Source: Macrolepiota albuminosa (lineage: Eukaryota; Basidiomycota; Agaricomycetes; Agaricales; Agaricaceae). From it: DNA of 64,000 nt. Shown in pieces: positions 54,080-64,000 of this stretch. The notes under the pieces are model-generated. The model had not been told where the DNA came from. It saw only the letters and a program-made list of their open reading frames with translations, and made no database searches. Both the position numbers and the translations under genes were made by a program. The stretch is from the NCBI GenBank assembly GCA_027475525.1, contig JAMWFC010000049.1:745297-809296 (forward strand), written 5' to 3'. Every line of letters begins with the position of its first letter. Positions within the stretch are counted from its first letter, which is position 1.

Positions 54080-55495
54080 CGTTGATAGGCTTCTACTCGG
54101 ACTGAGCGCATCAAGGGACATTATAGGCCGACCAACACTTGACACGCTAAAGGCTCTAGCGACCAGCCTTGGGTACAGAGCAGCCCTAGCGCGGGTGCTC
54201 TATGGCAAGACTTATCCATTCATCTCAATCACCCGTATCAGCCCCTCAGCGCACTCCACTCAGTTACTTTGAAGACCAAGAAGACTCAGGACTCATAGCG
54301 CTAGCATAACGGCGGGAGGTGACTCTGACCAAACCCTGATCAGTACTGGAAGGAGTTAGCAATTGGCGCTGTCAATCACCAAGGCACCTCAATCAGAAGT
54401 CTAAAAGAATCAATGACGACGAGACAGGATACACGCAGACCCGACATTTAAATCTATCAAAAGATGGTACAATGTTTAGCGCCGGAATTAGCGCTCACGG
54501 CGTCTGTCGAGGATTCCCCGACCATACCCCAGGACGGCATGGCCAATTAAATTACATCAAAAAGTGAGCAAACTCGTACCACTTCTAAGTAGTTTTAGAG
54601 TCGCCGTTGGTCACCGTCACCCATGTGCTGCAGGTCGCCGTTGACAGGTGGCCGTTAGCTACAGTCACGAAGAGAGGCGCTAATTGGTAGCGCCGTCAAT
54701 GGACTTATTTTGGAAATAATGTAGCGCATAGTATAAAAACTAGCTACTTGCCATGTATATAGCAACGAATCGTAACCTCTTGAGCACCCAGTTACACTCA
54801 GCATTCAAATCGCGCTAGCGTTGCCTGACTTTGCCACCAAGTTCGGCGCTAGCTTTGTTTATCTCGTCTTCGTCGTTTACGGTGCCACCTACGGGCACGC
54901 TACGCTGCGCTATTTGTTTCTTTCTCTATAACTTCTCCTAAACTAAGACGCTTACCACTTGCTAGGTAGCATCCGAGGCGCTATCATCTAGCGCATCGCC
55001 CTACCACCTCTGCTCGAGCACACCGGGACCCTGCTGGGACTCCTCACAAACCCGTACGCCAGGCGCTGGAGATGGCGTTGTACTGCGTATACGTCCAGCG
55101 CACCCAACCACAGTTGGCGTCATCATTTTGGAGCCCACCGCGAGGGGTTCTATTGAGGCAGAATTCCGCCAGAAACTCGAGCCCAGCGACAGCGCCGCCT
55201 CCTATTGGAGAGCGCGTTTGAACAAACCTTAACTGAGTCACCACACTTACCAGGCGCGCTACCGAGGCAGACTTTAGATCAGGAGCTTGAAGCCGCTCCA
55301 GATAGCTTGGCTGAAAGCTTCTTCCCATTTTCCTGACCGTTCGAATACTTAGCAGGTGAAAACCATACACCGCTTACTCCTTTGGAAGAGCTGTCTAGGT
55401 CATTATCGCCAGAACCTAGCGACTCAGAATTACCCGAGCCAGTACCGACTACAACTACGCCAAGCGAAACTACCACTAACACTACTATTCCCACC
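54080..55495 (+). other. Probable E3 5' LTR and leader
   Basis: No clear coding region except that the gag frame is open, with one TGA, from about 55150. TATAAAA at 54732-54738 is the best promoter candidate. No self-priming match and no clear tRNA-type primer site were found. A short plus-strand frame at 54085-54272 is unassigned. Confidence 0.45.
54732..54738 (+). promoter_or_regulatory. Candidate TATA box of E3
   Basis: TATAAAA in GTATAAAAAC, about 760 bp before the gag ATG. Confidence 0.45.
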
Positions 55496-57802
55496 ATGAC
55501 GTTGACGCCAGCTAGTATGGAGCAGGCAAACACACCGCGTATGCCGCCAAGAAACCACTTCTCGTCGCCAAAATGGGACGAGACGAAACCTCGCGAGCTA
55601 ACACAGTATTTTCGAGAATTGGAATATTTATTACGCGACTGCCGAGTCACCGACAACACCCAAATGAAAGAATACGCCGCCAGATACGTTTCCTACGATA
55701 CCGCGGAATCCTGGACGGGACTGGATGAGTTTCAAGGATTAACACGAGAGGCGGTGCCAAGGTCGTTTACCTACGAGGAATGGAAAAAGGCGATCATTAA
55801 ACTGTACCCTGGCGCTGAAGAATCCACGCGCTATACCGTCCTTGAAATCCAGAAGCTGGTACAGGATACCTTCGCAACGGGCATTTATACACTAGGCACG
55901 CTATCTACTTATTATCGAGATTTCCAGCGAATTGCAAGATGGCTAGTACAGAATGGCAAACTCTACAGGAACGAGGAACGGCGCTTGTTTCAACAAGGCA
56001 TTCCAACATCACTTTGGACTCGTATAGCTCGTCGCTTAGAAATCCTTAAGTCCGACCACCATCCTGAGGAACCCTATGATATAGAAGACGTTTTTGAAGC
56101 AGGTAAATGGATACTGAAAGGCACGGATACTGGCATCCCCTTCCAGCGACCCTCTAGCACTGATAACGGAGGAAAGGCGCCACCTGTTGCGGCGCCAGCA
56201 CCTAGCGCGACTAACAATCAGGGAGGTTTTGTCAAGAAGGAGGATCTGGAAAACGCAGTCAACACGGCCGTCGCAAACGTTATGAGCAAATTGGAAACGT
56301 TAATCTCGACAAGCCTTAATGCGCCACAAGGTAATATGCAATCTGGCCCTTGTCACTTCTGTGGTGAGGCAGGACATACGATGACTCGTGGACGCTGCGC
56401 TATCCTCGAGCAATACCTGCGCCAAGGAAGAGCACGCCAAGGCGCCGACGGGAAAATAGTCCTACCCTCCGGTGCTAACATCCCTCTATATCCTGAGCAC
56501 CGAACCTTCCAGGGGCGAATTGATGAATGGCACCGACGTAACCCTGGGAACTTAGCGACGGGCAATCTCAATAGTACGGCCGCAGCGGAGGCAGAAACAA
56601 CTCCACAACAGGCGCTGATCCATGAAGTACTCCAGCTTAACGCTGTTAGCGAGCGACCGACGTTGTCACGAGAGGAGAGGATCGAGACGTTGGAAAGGGA
56701 GCTAAAGTCGCTAAAGAATCAGGTTTTCGATGGTGTCGAGATTAAAAAGAGCAAGCAACCGTTGAAAGACTATAGACCTTCAGGCGCTACGTCCGATCCA
56801 GCACCTGCAAAGCCTTTGAATTCCAGCGTCAACGACGACACACCTGATACGGCCAAAGCACCAGCTAGCACGGAACCGCCACTACACCCGTATTCAGGAC
56901 TTGCCGGTAACTACGCTCCGCCTATCAATTGAAACTTTGGGGCGCCAGACAAGCCAGCAGGAGGCTACCGACCAACGGCACCAATCTACGACATAGAAAA
57001 ATCTAAGCAAGTATTCGATCGTATTATGAAAAGTCAAGTCACGATGTCGGTAGGGGAGCTATGCAGTGTGGCGCCAGACGTCAGGAATCAGATGCGTACA
57101 GCGGTAACCCCTCGACGGAACGTAGCTAACAATGTAACGGCGGTGGACGAATGCGACGACGCGCTACCTGGATTCGCGTACATAACCGAGACGGTCGCGT
57201 CGGAAATCAAAGAAGAGGCCGCGCCACCTAAAGAAGCTACGTCCATTGACCCGGTCGAAACTTACCTTAAATCGCTAAGATCTAGCGACGATCCCGCCGT
57301 CCTCACTGTAGCCCAAGACTCTCACGCGATTCGCTCGATTATGTTGACAGTTGATGGAAAAAGCGAGATAGAATCTATAGTGGACAGCGGATCACAGATT
57401 ATTTCAATGGCTGCCAACGTCGCTAACGAGCTTGGCATCATTTACGACCTGACCATCATTCTTAATATGCAAAGCGCTAACGGCACTATTGATCGATCCT
57501 TGGGAATGGCTCGTAACATGCCATGCGCTGTTGGCGATCTTACGTTTTACCTTCAAATACACATTCTTAGATCGCCTGCGTACGACTTATTATTAGGGAG
57601 GCCCTTCGACGTCTTAGCCCAATCAGTAGTCAAGACGACGTCTGAAGACGAAACGACGCTAACTATTAGCGACCCTAACTCGGGCGTCAGAAGAACGGTA
57701 CCAACGTTTCCACGAGGGAAATTCCAGAAACCGGGACCGAGAAAGCGACCTTATGTTAGCGACGACCCTTGCGAGTGTTTTCTGGCGCCATCGAGGAGAT
57801 GA
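55496..57802 (+). pseudogene. E3 Gag and protease, one frame split by a single TGA
   Basis: ATG 55496 in CACCATGA is the best start, although the frame is open further upstream. Gag (to TGA 56930-56932) has KWDETKPRELTQYFRELEYL, YEEWKKAIIKLYPGAE, LSTYYRDFQRIARWLVQNGK and a knuckle CHFCGEAGHTMTRGRC (Cys286, Cys289, His294, Cys301). After the TGA the same frame continues with NFGAPDKPAGGYRP, then a retropepsin with ESIVDSGSQIISMA and SPAYDLLLGRPFDV, to TGA 57800-57802. The single TGA may be a decayed Trp/Arg codon or a readthrough site; context TGA-A is not a known strong readthrough signal. The protease stop overlaps the pol ATG as ATGA. Confidence 0.8.
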
Positions 57803-60800
57803 GTGATGGGGATCATGGAGATGAAGTGCTTATCTTGGACTATAACCATCGGACTGGGCAAGTAAATTTTATATCATATACCCCTTTAGCCCATGAAATC
57901 TTGAATTCTTCTTCGTCGCTTACTAGTGAAGCGTTATCCTACTTATACCTCACTGCGTCAGATATTACTGAAAACCTTTCAACAGACACTTATTTCGTTT
58001 CCACTCCCGACTCTAAAGAACCTTTGATATCCGGTTTCGCTAGAAACCAGAGTTCCATTTATAATACGTTTGCTAACAACAGTACCCCTAAGCGCAAAGG
58101 GGTTCAGGTTAAAAAGAAATACAAGCCAGTAGCGCTTAAAACGAAACCGGTAGCGAGCGGCGTACCCGAAGAATTTTGCATCGAAAGAAAGATCATTGGA
58201 GACCCGTTAGCGACCCTTCCCGAGCTTAATCCGAACCCGCCACCCTTTAAGCCTACCGGACGATTTACGGAAGAACGACGAGCGCTATTCCTTAGCGCCC
58301 ACGATACAGGCTTTCTATCGACGGCGGAACTAGATGTATTGACCGACATTATGCGAAAACAAAACGAGGCATTTGCTTGGGAGGATTCCGAACGCGGTAA
58401 ACTGAGAACTGACTTCTTTCCGCCAGTGGTTATACCAACAATACCTCATGTACCTTGGACCAAGCATAACCGCCCTATACCCCCGGGCATCGAAGCCGAA
58501 GTCTGCCAAATTATTCGCTCCAAGATAGCGGCAGGTGTATACGAGCCTTCTAATTCGGCCTACCGCTCTAGGTGGTTCTGCGTACTAAAGAAAAACGGGA
58601 AGCTACGTATAGTTCACAGCCTAGAACCGCTAAACAAAGTCACCATTCATCATTCAGGGGTACCGCCCTTCCCCGATCACGTCGCTGAATTGTTCGCGGG
58701 AAGAATATGTGGCGCTACCCTGGATCTGTACGTTGGCTATGACGAGCGCTTAATTCATCCTGCCTCTCGCGACTTAACGACGTTCCAAACGCCATTCGGA
58801 GCGCTACGATTGGTTACACTTCCCATGGGATGGACTAATTCGGTACCCATATTTCACGACGATATTACGTTTATCCTCCAGCCCGAAATACCCCACCATG
58901 TGCTCAGCTTCATAGACGACGTAGGAATTAAAGGCCCGAAGGATTGGCGATTGGTAGATGGCAAGCCCAAAGTTCACCCGGAAAATCCTAACATTCGCAT
59001 GGCGCTATGGGGATTCTTTCAACTGGTTAACCGAGTACTTCAGCGCATGAAATATTGTGGTGGGACATTTTCAGGGCACAAGCTCGTTCTTTGCGCACCG
59101 CAGTTTAAAATTTTGGGGCACGTTTGCACGCCAGAAGGCAGGATTCCAGAAAAGAGCCGATTAGCGCTGTTGGAGAAATGGGGGGTCTGTCATAACCTCT
59201 CGGAAGTTCGCGCGTTCTTGGGCACTGTAGGGGTGCTGCGCATGTTCATACACCATTTTTCTCATCGCGCAAACACCCTTAATCGCCTAACCCATTCAGG
59301 GGTCCCCTTCGAATTCGGACCCGATCAAATCAATGCCCAGAAGGACTTAGTAAAGGCGCTACAGGAAGCTAAACCATTGGTACCCATTGACTATACTACC
59401 GCCGATCCCGTTATACTTGCTGTTGACACATCATATATCGCTGTTGGCTTCTTCTTATGCCAGTGTGATAGCGCGAACCAGAAAATCAGGCGCTACAATC
59501 GCTTCGGATCGATTACCCTTAACGACCGAGAATCGCGCTACAGTCAGCCCAAGCTAGAGTTATATGGCTTGTTTCGATCGTTTCAGGCGCTGCGCATGTA
59601 CCTCATTGGGGTACAAAATCTCATTGTCGAGGTCGACGCACGATACATCAAAGGAATGCTTCAGAACCCTGATATTCAACCGTCGGCCAGTATGAACTGC
59701 TGGGTAGTAGCGATATTAATGTTTCACTTCGAGTTAGTACACGTCAGAAGTGCATTCCACGGGCCGGACGGATTATCTAGGCGACCCAGACAACCGGAAG
59801 ATGAAGCGCTAGACGATAGCGACAACGATGTATTTGACGACTGGATTGATCGATTGCATGGTTTCGTGCATATCATTCAGCTGCCTATTCCGGCGCTTTG
59901 CGAAGACCAACCAGTTTCAAATTGGCTTCACCCTATTGTTCCGTACCAGCCCCGACCATATCAGGCATCATCAACTTTTTACACGGCCAGTATCTATAAC
60001 GTCGCTAAGCCATCTAACGATCTAAAGATAGTCGAGGAACCAAGACCCTTGCGAGAAGACAGTCAGAACCTGCCATATTCGGCGGTACCTCGAAGCGCCA
60101 AAGCTAAGTCAGAAGATCAGCGAGTGGACCAGGTTAGGAAGTGGCTACAGGATTTGCGACGACCATCAGACCTTACGGATACGGAATACGCCACCTTCAT
60201 TCGATATGCGACAACTTTCTTTATGGTGGAAAACCGACTTTGGCGACGAAATAGAGATGGCGCCCATAAACTAGTAATTAAACCGGATAATCGAGTTAGG
60301 ATTCTGCACGCTATGCATGATGACTTGGGACACCGAGGACTCTATGCGACAAGGGCGAACCTTTTGGAGCGCTTTTGGTGGCCTCAAGTTAGCGCCGATA
60401 TTGCGTGGTATATTCGCACTTGTCATCTCTGTCAAATCCAGCAGACACGTCAGGTTCTTATTCCCCCAACAGTAGCGACTCCAGCGCCGCTATTTGGAAA
60501 AATATATATCGACACCATGCACATGCCCAAGTCAGGGCGCTACAAGTATATCATTCAAGGAAGGTGTTCCTTGGTACATTGGCCGGAGTTCCGTATGCTC
60601 CAACGAGAAAATACAGACGCTATAGCTAAGTGGCTCTTTGAGGACGTTATCTGCAGATGGGGAGCCCTTCACGAGATCGTCACAGACAATGGAGCGCCAA
60701 TAGTTAAGGCGCTCACACCCTACTACGCGGCGACAGGCACCCATCCACTCCTCCCGGCCGACATAGTGGAAGCTACTTACTTACAGCCACCCCCAAATTC

Positions 60801-61275
60801 GATACTATCTTCCACCGACATGATTGCTAGGCGCGCTATAGACTTACAGCGACGCATGGAGGATCTCGAGCGCTTACACGAGGTAGTATTTCAAACTAGA
60901 CGACAAGCTGCGCTACGATTTGAAAGCGAGCACAGCGCCATGATTAGAGACTACAACTTCACCTCTGGCGCCCTCGTACTAATGCGCAACTCAAAGATCG
61001 AAGTTACCCATAACAAAAAGATGCGACCTCGGTATCTGGGACCCCTAATAGTGGTTTCCCGCAATAGGGGAGGCGCCTATGTACTCTGCGAGTTGGACGG
61101 CTCAGTTTTGCATCGACCAGTAGCGGCGTTTCGACTCATCCCCTACTTAGCGCGGGAACACATTCCCTTACCTTCGTCGGCGCTGGACATTGACACGGCT
61201 AAACTACGAGAACTGGAAGAAACGGAGTTAGTGGATGATGACGAGACCCCTGTTGACGACGACGAAGAACAGTAA
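57799..61275 (+). pseudogene. E3 Pol: RT, RNase H and integrase with core deletion
   Basis: Open frame with ATG at 57799, overlapping the protease stop by ATGA; the frame itself opens slightly earlier, so -1 frameshifting is also possible. RT: SRWFCVLKKNGKLRIVHSLE, LDLYVGYDERLIHP, LPMGWTNSVPIFHDD and HVLSFIDDVGIKG (Asp pair at about 58915-58920, residue 373). RNase H region: VDTSYIAVGFFL and PKLELYGLFRSF, ending HGPDGLSRR. Integrase: HAMHDDLGHRG with CHLCQ, core KIYIDTMHMP and EIVTDNGAPIVKAL, which then jumps straight to TPYYAATGTHPLLPADIVEA. Roughly 60 residues including the catalytic Glu and its helix are missing in frame. A GALVLMRNSKIE module follows, and no chromodomain is seen. Integrase is inactive here. 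Confidence 0.85.
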
Positions 61276-61422
61276 AGGAAGGCGAAGGACGAGGCGCTAG
61301 GTGTTAGCGCCCCCGTTAAGTAAACTTAGGTCATGTCTCCCTTTCGGAAGGCATATTGGATGACATAAATAGCTATGGTACAGGCGAGAACACAAAATCA
61401 ACTACGGTTACTACGTTACGAG

Positions 61423-62141
61423 CTACGCTGAAGAAGACCGGCGACGAGAACCTCGGACTCGCTCCCTGGGCCGCCTAAAGGAGGGAGGACTGCCTGGAGG
61501 AGGAAGAGGGGCACCTGGTGTAGGCACCGGAGTGTTCGAAGGCGGCGCGTTGTGGGATACGGCGGGAGGAATGCAGGACGAAGGTGCTGGAGCGCTAGGA
61601 GTTGGCGCAGGAGGAGCGCCTGGAGGAGGGGCAGCGAGTTCGGGGGAAAGGTCCCACTCCTCGTAGGAGGGCTGAAGCGAAGGCGGGAAAGGAAAGATCA
61701 CGCGGTCGAGAACTGCCCTACGGGCGCGGGACTCAACCAGGAGCGGAAGGGGAAGCCACGAGAGGCTCTTGGCAACGGCATGGAATTAGCAACCCAAGGT
61801 CAGAAGGAAAGAGCTATTGACTAACCAAACTGCCAGTCTCCCAAAGAAGGCTCGCCAAACTTGCTGCGCTAGGCGTAATAGTCGACTGCGAACACATGAG
61901 CAACAAACAAGATACGCGCTAACAGGAGGCGAACCGTGACCAGAGACTCATCCTGGTCTATCATCCATTCGGTGGAGACGTCCAACAGGATGCGATATCG
62001 GCGCACCAGGGTCATGGTATTTCCGTTTTCATGAGGGAAGCCCCCCGTAGGCATAATAGCCAGGAAATGTTCAATACGATCCAAGATCGCGGGGCGGTAA
62101 GGAAGTTCCGGATCTGGGAGAAGTATGGAGGGTGCTGGCAT
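61423..62141 (-). CDS. E3 antisense gene c, hypothetical
   Basis: Begins MPAPSILLPDPELPYRPAI (62141) and continues ILDRIEHFLAIMPTGGFPHE with MTLVRRYRILLDVSTEW and SLVTVRLLLARILF. It probably joins through an intron in 61930-61830 to a Pro-rich end (IFPFPPSLQPSYEEWDLSPE ... RERVRGSRRRSSSA, stop 61423), but the splice sites are not certain. Its first part is similar to gene b at 62895: ILDRIEHFLAIMP against FLERVTSFLHHYP, and LVRRYRILLDVSTEW against LSRRCQLLRAACEIW. Function unknown. Confidence 0.4.
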
Positions 62142-62351
62142 GACAAAATACTAACGAACTTAAGGGCGGCAGAGCCCATAAAATATCTCTAGCTACTTGC
62201 AGGGTCGCAGCGACTTAGGAACTTTTACATGGGCGAAACAATCACGAGGGGAGGGGGCGACAACAACGATGCATTTAATATACGACGACATTGGAAATCA
62301 AGAATCTAAAATCTGTCAGTTCTGTGGCGCTACGGAGAAGGGAAGATCACC

Positions 62352-62895
62352 TTACATAAACGACATGGGAGGCGGAAGCAAATCAAGGAGCGGGCAACAG
62401 GAGGAGACGCGTCCCGTCAGAGGGGCCACGAAAGAGGCGACCACCGGTAGAAGAACGAGGGGACTGGTGAAGAAGGCGCGGTTAGACAGGAAAAGAAAGG
62501 AGTAACGGGGTAAGGACAGACGGACCAGATAGTGGCTTTCTTCCAGCAGCAGCTCAAGACGCTCTCGCGTGGAGGTGGGAGGAAGTTGCTTTAATTAGCG
62601 ACTGTCAGCAAAGAAGAGGGCGAAAAAGGCAGGAGCGCACCTGAAAAATGCGACTCCAGGCCTTCTCCATACCAAACTGCATCAGAGGTTTGCTATCCGA
62701 CCAGATCTCACAGGCCGCACGCAGCAACTGGCAGCGACGACTTAATTCAAGGGCGCCATCATCCAGTTCTGGCACGCTGCCAGCAGGATAGTGGTGAAGG
62801 AAAGAGGTGACACGCTCTAGGAAAGTGGGAGGGTCCATCATGACGTGAGCACGATCACAGCGGGGAGTCCACACCAGACCGGTCGGGCTGGTCAT
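62352..62895 (-). CDS. E3 antisense gene b, hypothetical, paralogue of c
   Basis: Starts MTSPTGLVWTPRCDRAHVMM at 62895. A 52-nt intron at 62640-62589 (GTGCGC donor, CTGAC/CTAAT branch candidates, AAAG acceptor) joins RIFQ to QLPPTSTRERLELLLEESHY in phase, and the frame ends at TAA 62352. The body (LERVTSFLHHYPAGSVPELD, ELSRRCQLLRAACEIWSDS) is related to gene c next door, so the two arose by duplication. Function unknown; the plus-strand frame on the same bases looks spurious. Confidence 0.4.
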
Positions 62896-63415
62896 CGCGA
62901 AGACTGATGAGATCCAGTTGATGCATATGCAATTTATAGGACACGGCTAGAGTTAGAACGGCGACAGCATGGGAGGACGTTTCACAAAGGACGAGGACCC
63001 TGACGAAGATACTAGCCAATGAGAGGCGCTTGACTCATTGTTGGACCGTGCAGAAAGGAAATCGCCATTCTAGACCTAGCGCTTATGATCACCATCACCG
63101 AATAGCCACAAAACAATCACTGGCGCTCTATTACTTTATAAAATAAGCTTCTTGCATGGATCTACTTATTATTTTACAGACGATACCCTTTTCTTTCTAG
63201 GCTGGCGCGATATTGGCTATTGGGCCGCGTCGGCAAAGGGGTTTTTGCGCTGTGATGATCTACTGAGCGTTTCCCCTTTTTACTTATTTTCTTTTGATTA
63301 CTTACAAACTGACGATTTGAAGCCAAGGGAAGCGTTTATTATAGGATCACATACTACAAAGTTCGTATCAAAAAGACTAAGTCCATAAAAGTTTAAAAGC
63401 GCTAAGGGTCGGCAA

Positions 63416-64000
63416 CTACGGATCATACTCGGGAAGGGCGGGATCGCCCAAAGGAAGCAAGTCCCCGTCCTGGATTGAGTTACTCGCTTGCCACTCAAGC
63501 GCAGCTGTAATATCGTCATGAAGCTTGAGAAGGAGGCGCTCGCGGCGAGCTAAGGTGGAAACGCGAGGACGCAGGTTGGCAAGTTCGCGACCAACAGCTT
63601 TGGTCGCATCCTCGATATGGCGGAGTTGCTGGCGAAGGTCGGCAGAAGGGCGGAGAGGGGTAACAGGATAGGAGAACTCGTCCCCGAGCCAAGGGAAGGC
63701 GTCACCAGAAACTCGCATGGCGGGAGGGGGAGTCCAAAAGGGATCGAACTTATGGAAGGTTAGAAAAGGGGAGAAAAGGGGGAACAAACAAAAACGGACG
63801 TACCCGGACAGTTACAGGCGCACGGGGTGTCCACTCATGGCGCTCGTCGCCGGGGGACATAGCTCTGGCGGAAGAAAGATGGATGCCGTAGGGAGGCAAG
63901 TATCTCCAGCGGCGACGACGCTCACCTTCCGGCACCAGGGTTCCTTCGGACTCCGGCGCCGCAGAAGTCTCGCGACTACTAGTAAAAGAAGGGGAGCTGT
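63416..64000 (-). CDS. E3 antisense gene a, 5' end outside window
   Basis: Enters from the window end and reads PEGERRRRWRYLPPYGIHL, then HEWTPRAPVTVR. A clean 55-nt intron at 63803-63749 (GTACGT, CTAAC, AAG) joins it in phase to FDPFWTPPPAMRVSGDAFPW. The second exon continues with a helical Arg/Leu-rich part (DLRQQLRHIEDATKAVGREL, STLARRERLLLKLHDDIT) and ends at TAG 63416. No known domain. It lies on the antisense strand after pol, like the antisense gene of E1, but the proteins are not obviously related. Confidence 0.45.

Larger units (their letters stand above)
54080..64000 (+). mobile_element. Ty3/Gypsy retrotransposon E3 (3' end outside window)
   Basis: Third retrotransposon family: Gag, protease, RT, RNase H, integrase, then a long region with antisense genes. 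LTR borders are not determined because the second LTR is not in the window. The 54080-55495 stretch, with a TATA box at 54732, is probably LTR plus leader, but its left edge is only the break with E1b. The words AGCGC and GCGCT are strikingly frequent throughout E3, including its coding parts. Confidence 0.75.

Noticed and set aside
54960..54985. tRNA-type primer-binding site for E3 near GGTAGC
   Set aside because: Only six bases match an initiator tRNA end and the LTR border is unknown, so it cannot be supported.
62197..62505. Plus-strand ORF with a CQFCGATEKG motif
   Set aside because: It is opposite the second exon and intron of antisense gene b and lacks a complete zinc knuckle; likely a shadow.

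Overview
The window comes from a filamentous fungus, most likely an agaricomycete basidiomycete. The grounds are chromodomain Ty3/Gypsy families of agaricomycete type, a Ngaro-like tyrosine-recombinase retrotransposon, a pogo-like element, a fungal Helitron, a degenerate LINE, a JmjC gene of a kind expanded in these fungi, and introns of about 47-65 nt with GTRNGT donors and CTAAC/CTGAC branch sites. No housekeeping gene is visible. The whole window is accessory, transposon-built sequence. All calls rest on reading the sequence; no database search was possible.

Layout. (1) 1-1356: AT-rich, no gene. (2) 1357-24158: a three-level nest. A Ngaro-like element (split direct repeats A1 / B1-A2-B2, gag, RT/RNase H, tyrosine recombinase) is cut inside its RT by Ty3/Gypsy element E1 (4460-21466). 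E1 is in turn cut just after its chromodomain by the young, intact element E2 (12141-18634). Target-site duplications and restored reading frames support both insertions. (3) 24486-26993: pogo-like DNA transposon with TA duplication and a broken, intron-containing transposase. (4) 27595-46800: a strongly AT-rich block. It has a 3.3-3.7 kb unit present twice around a 100-N gap, a broken Helitron (Rep, Pif1-type helicase, possible C-terminal cysteine peptidase), palindromic motifs and a JmjC gene. Thirteen duplications with a period of exactly 77 bp lie here and look like assembly artefacts. (5) 48350-50243: LINE remnant. (6) 50244-54079: a truncated, inverted second copy of the E1 family (E1b). 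(7) about 54080-64000: a third Ty3/Gypsy family (E3) with gag-protease, pol with an in-frame integrase deletion, and a cluster of antisense genes running off the window end.

How the parts work together. E1 and E2 appear to prime reverse transcription with the 5' end of their own RNA (Tf1-like self-priming): a 13-nt (E1) or 11-nt (E2) LTR segment is exactly complementary to sequence at the primer-binding position. E2 keeps intact gag and pol ORFs joined by a canonical -1 slippery heptamer, and its LTRs have equal length and read as identical, so it is the best candidate for current activity. E1 and E1b both carry a spliced antisense gene between pol and the 3' LTR, encoding a cysteine-motif/coiled-coil protein with introns at matching places. 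E3, an unrelated family, also has antisense spliced genes after pol. Old copies decay mainly by CpG transitions, with CGA arginine codons turned into TGA stops.
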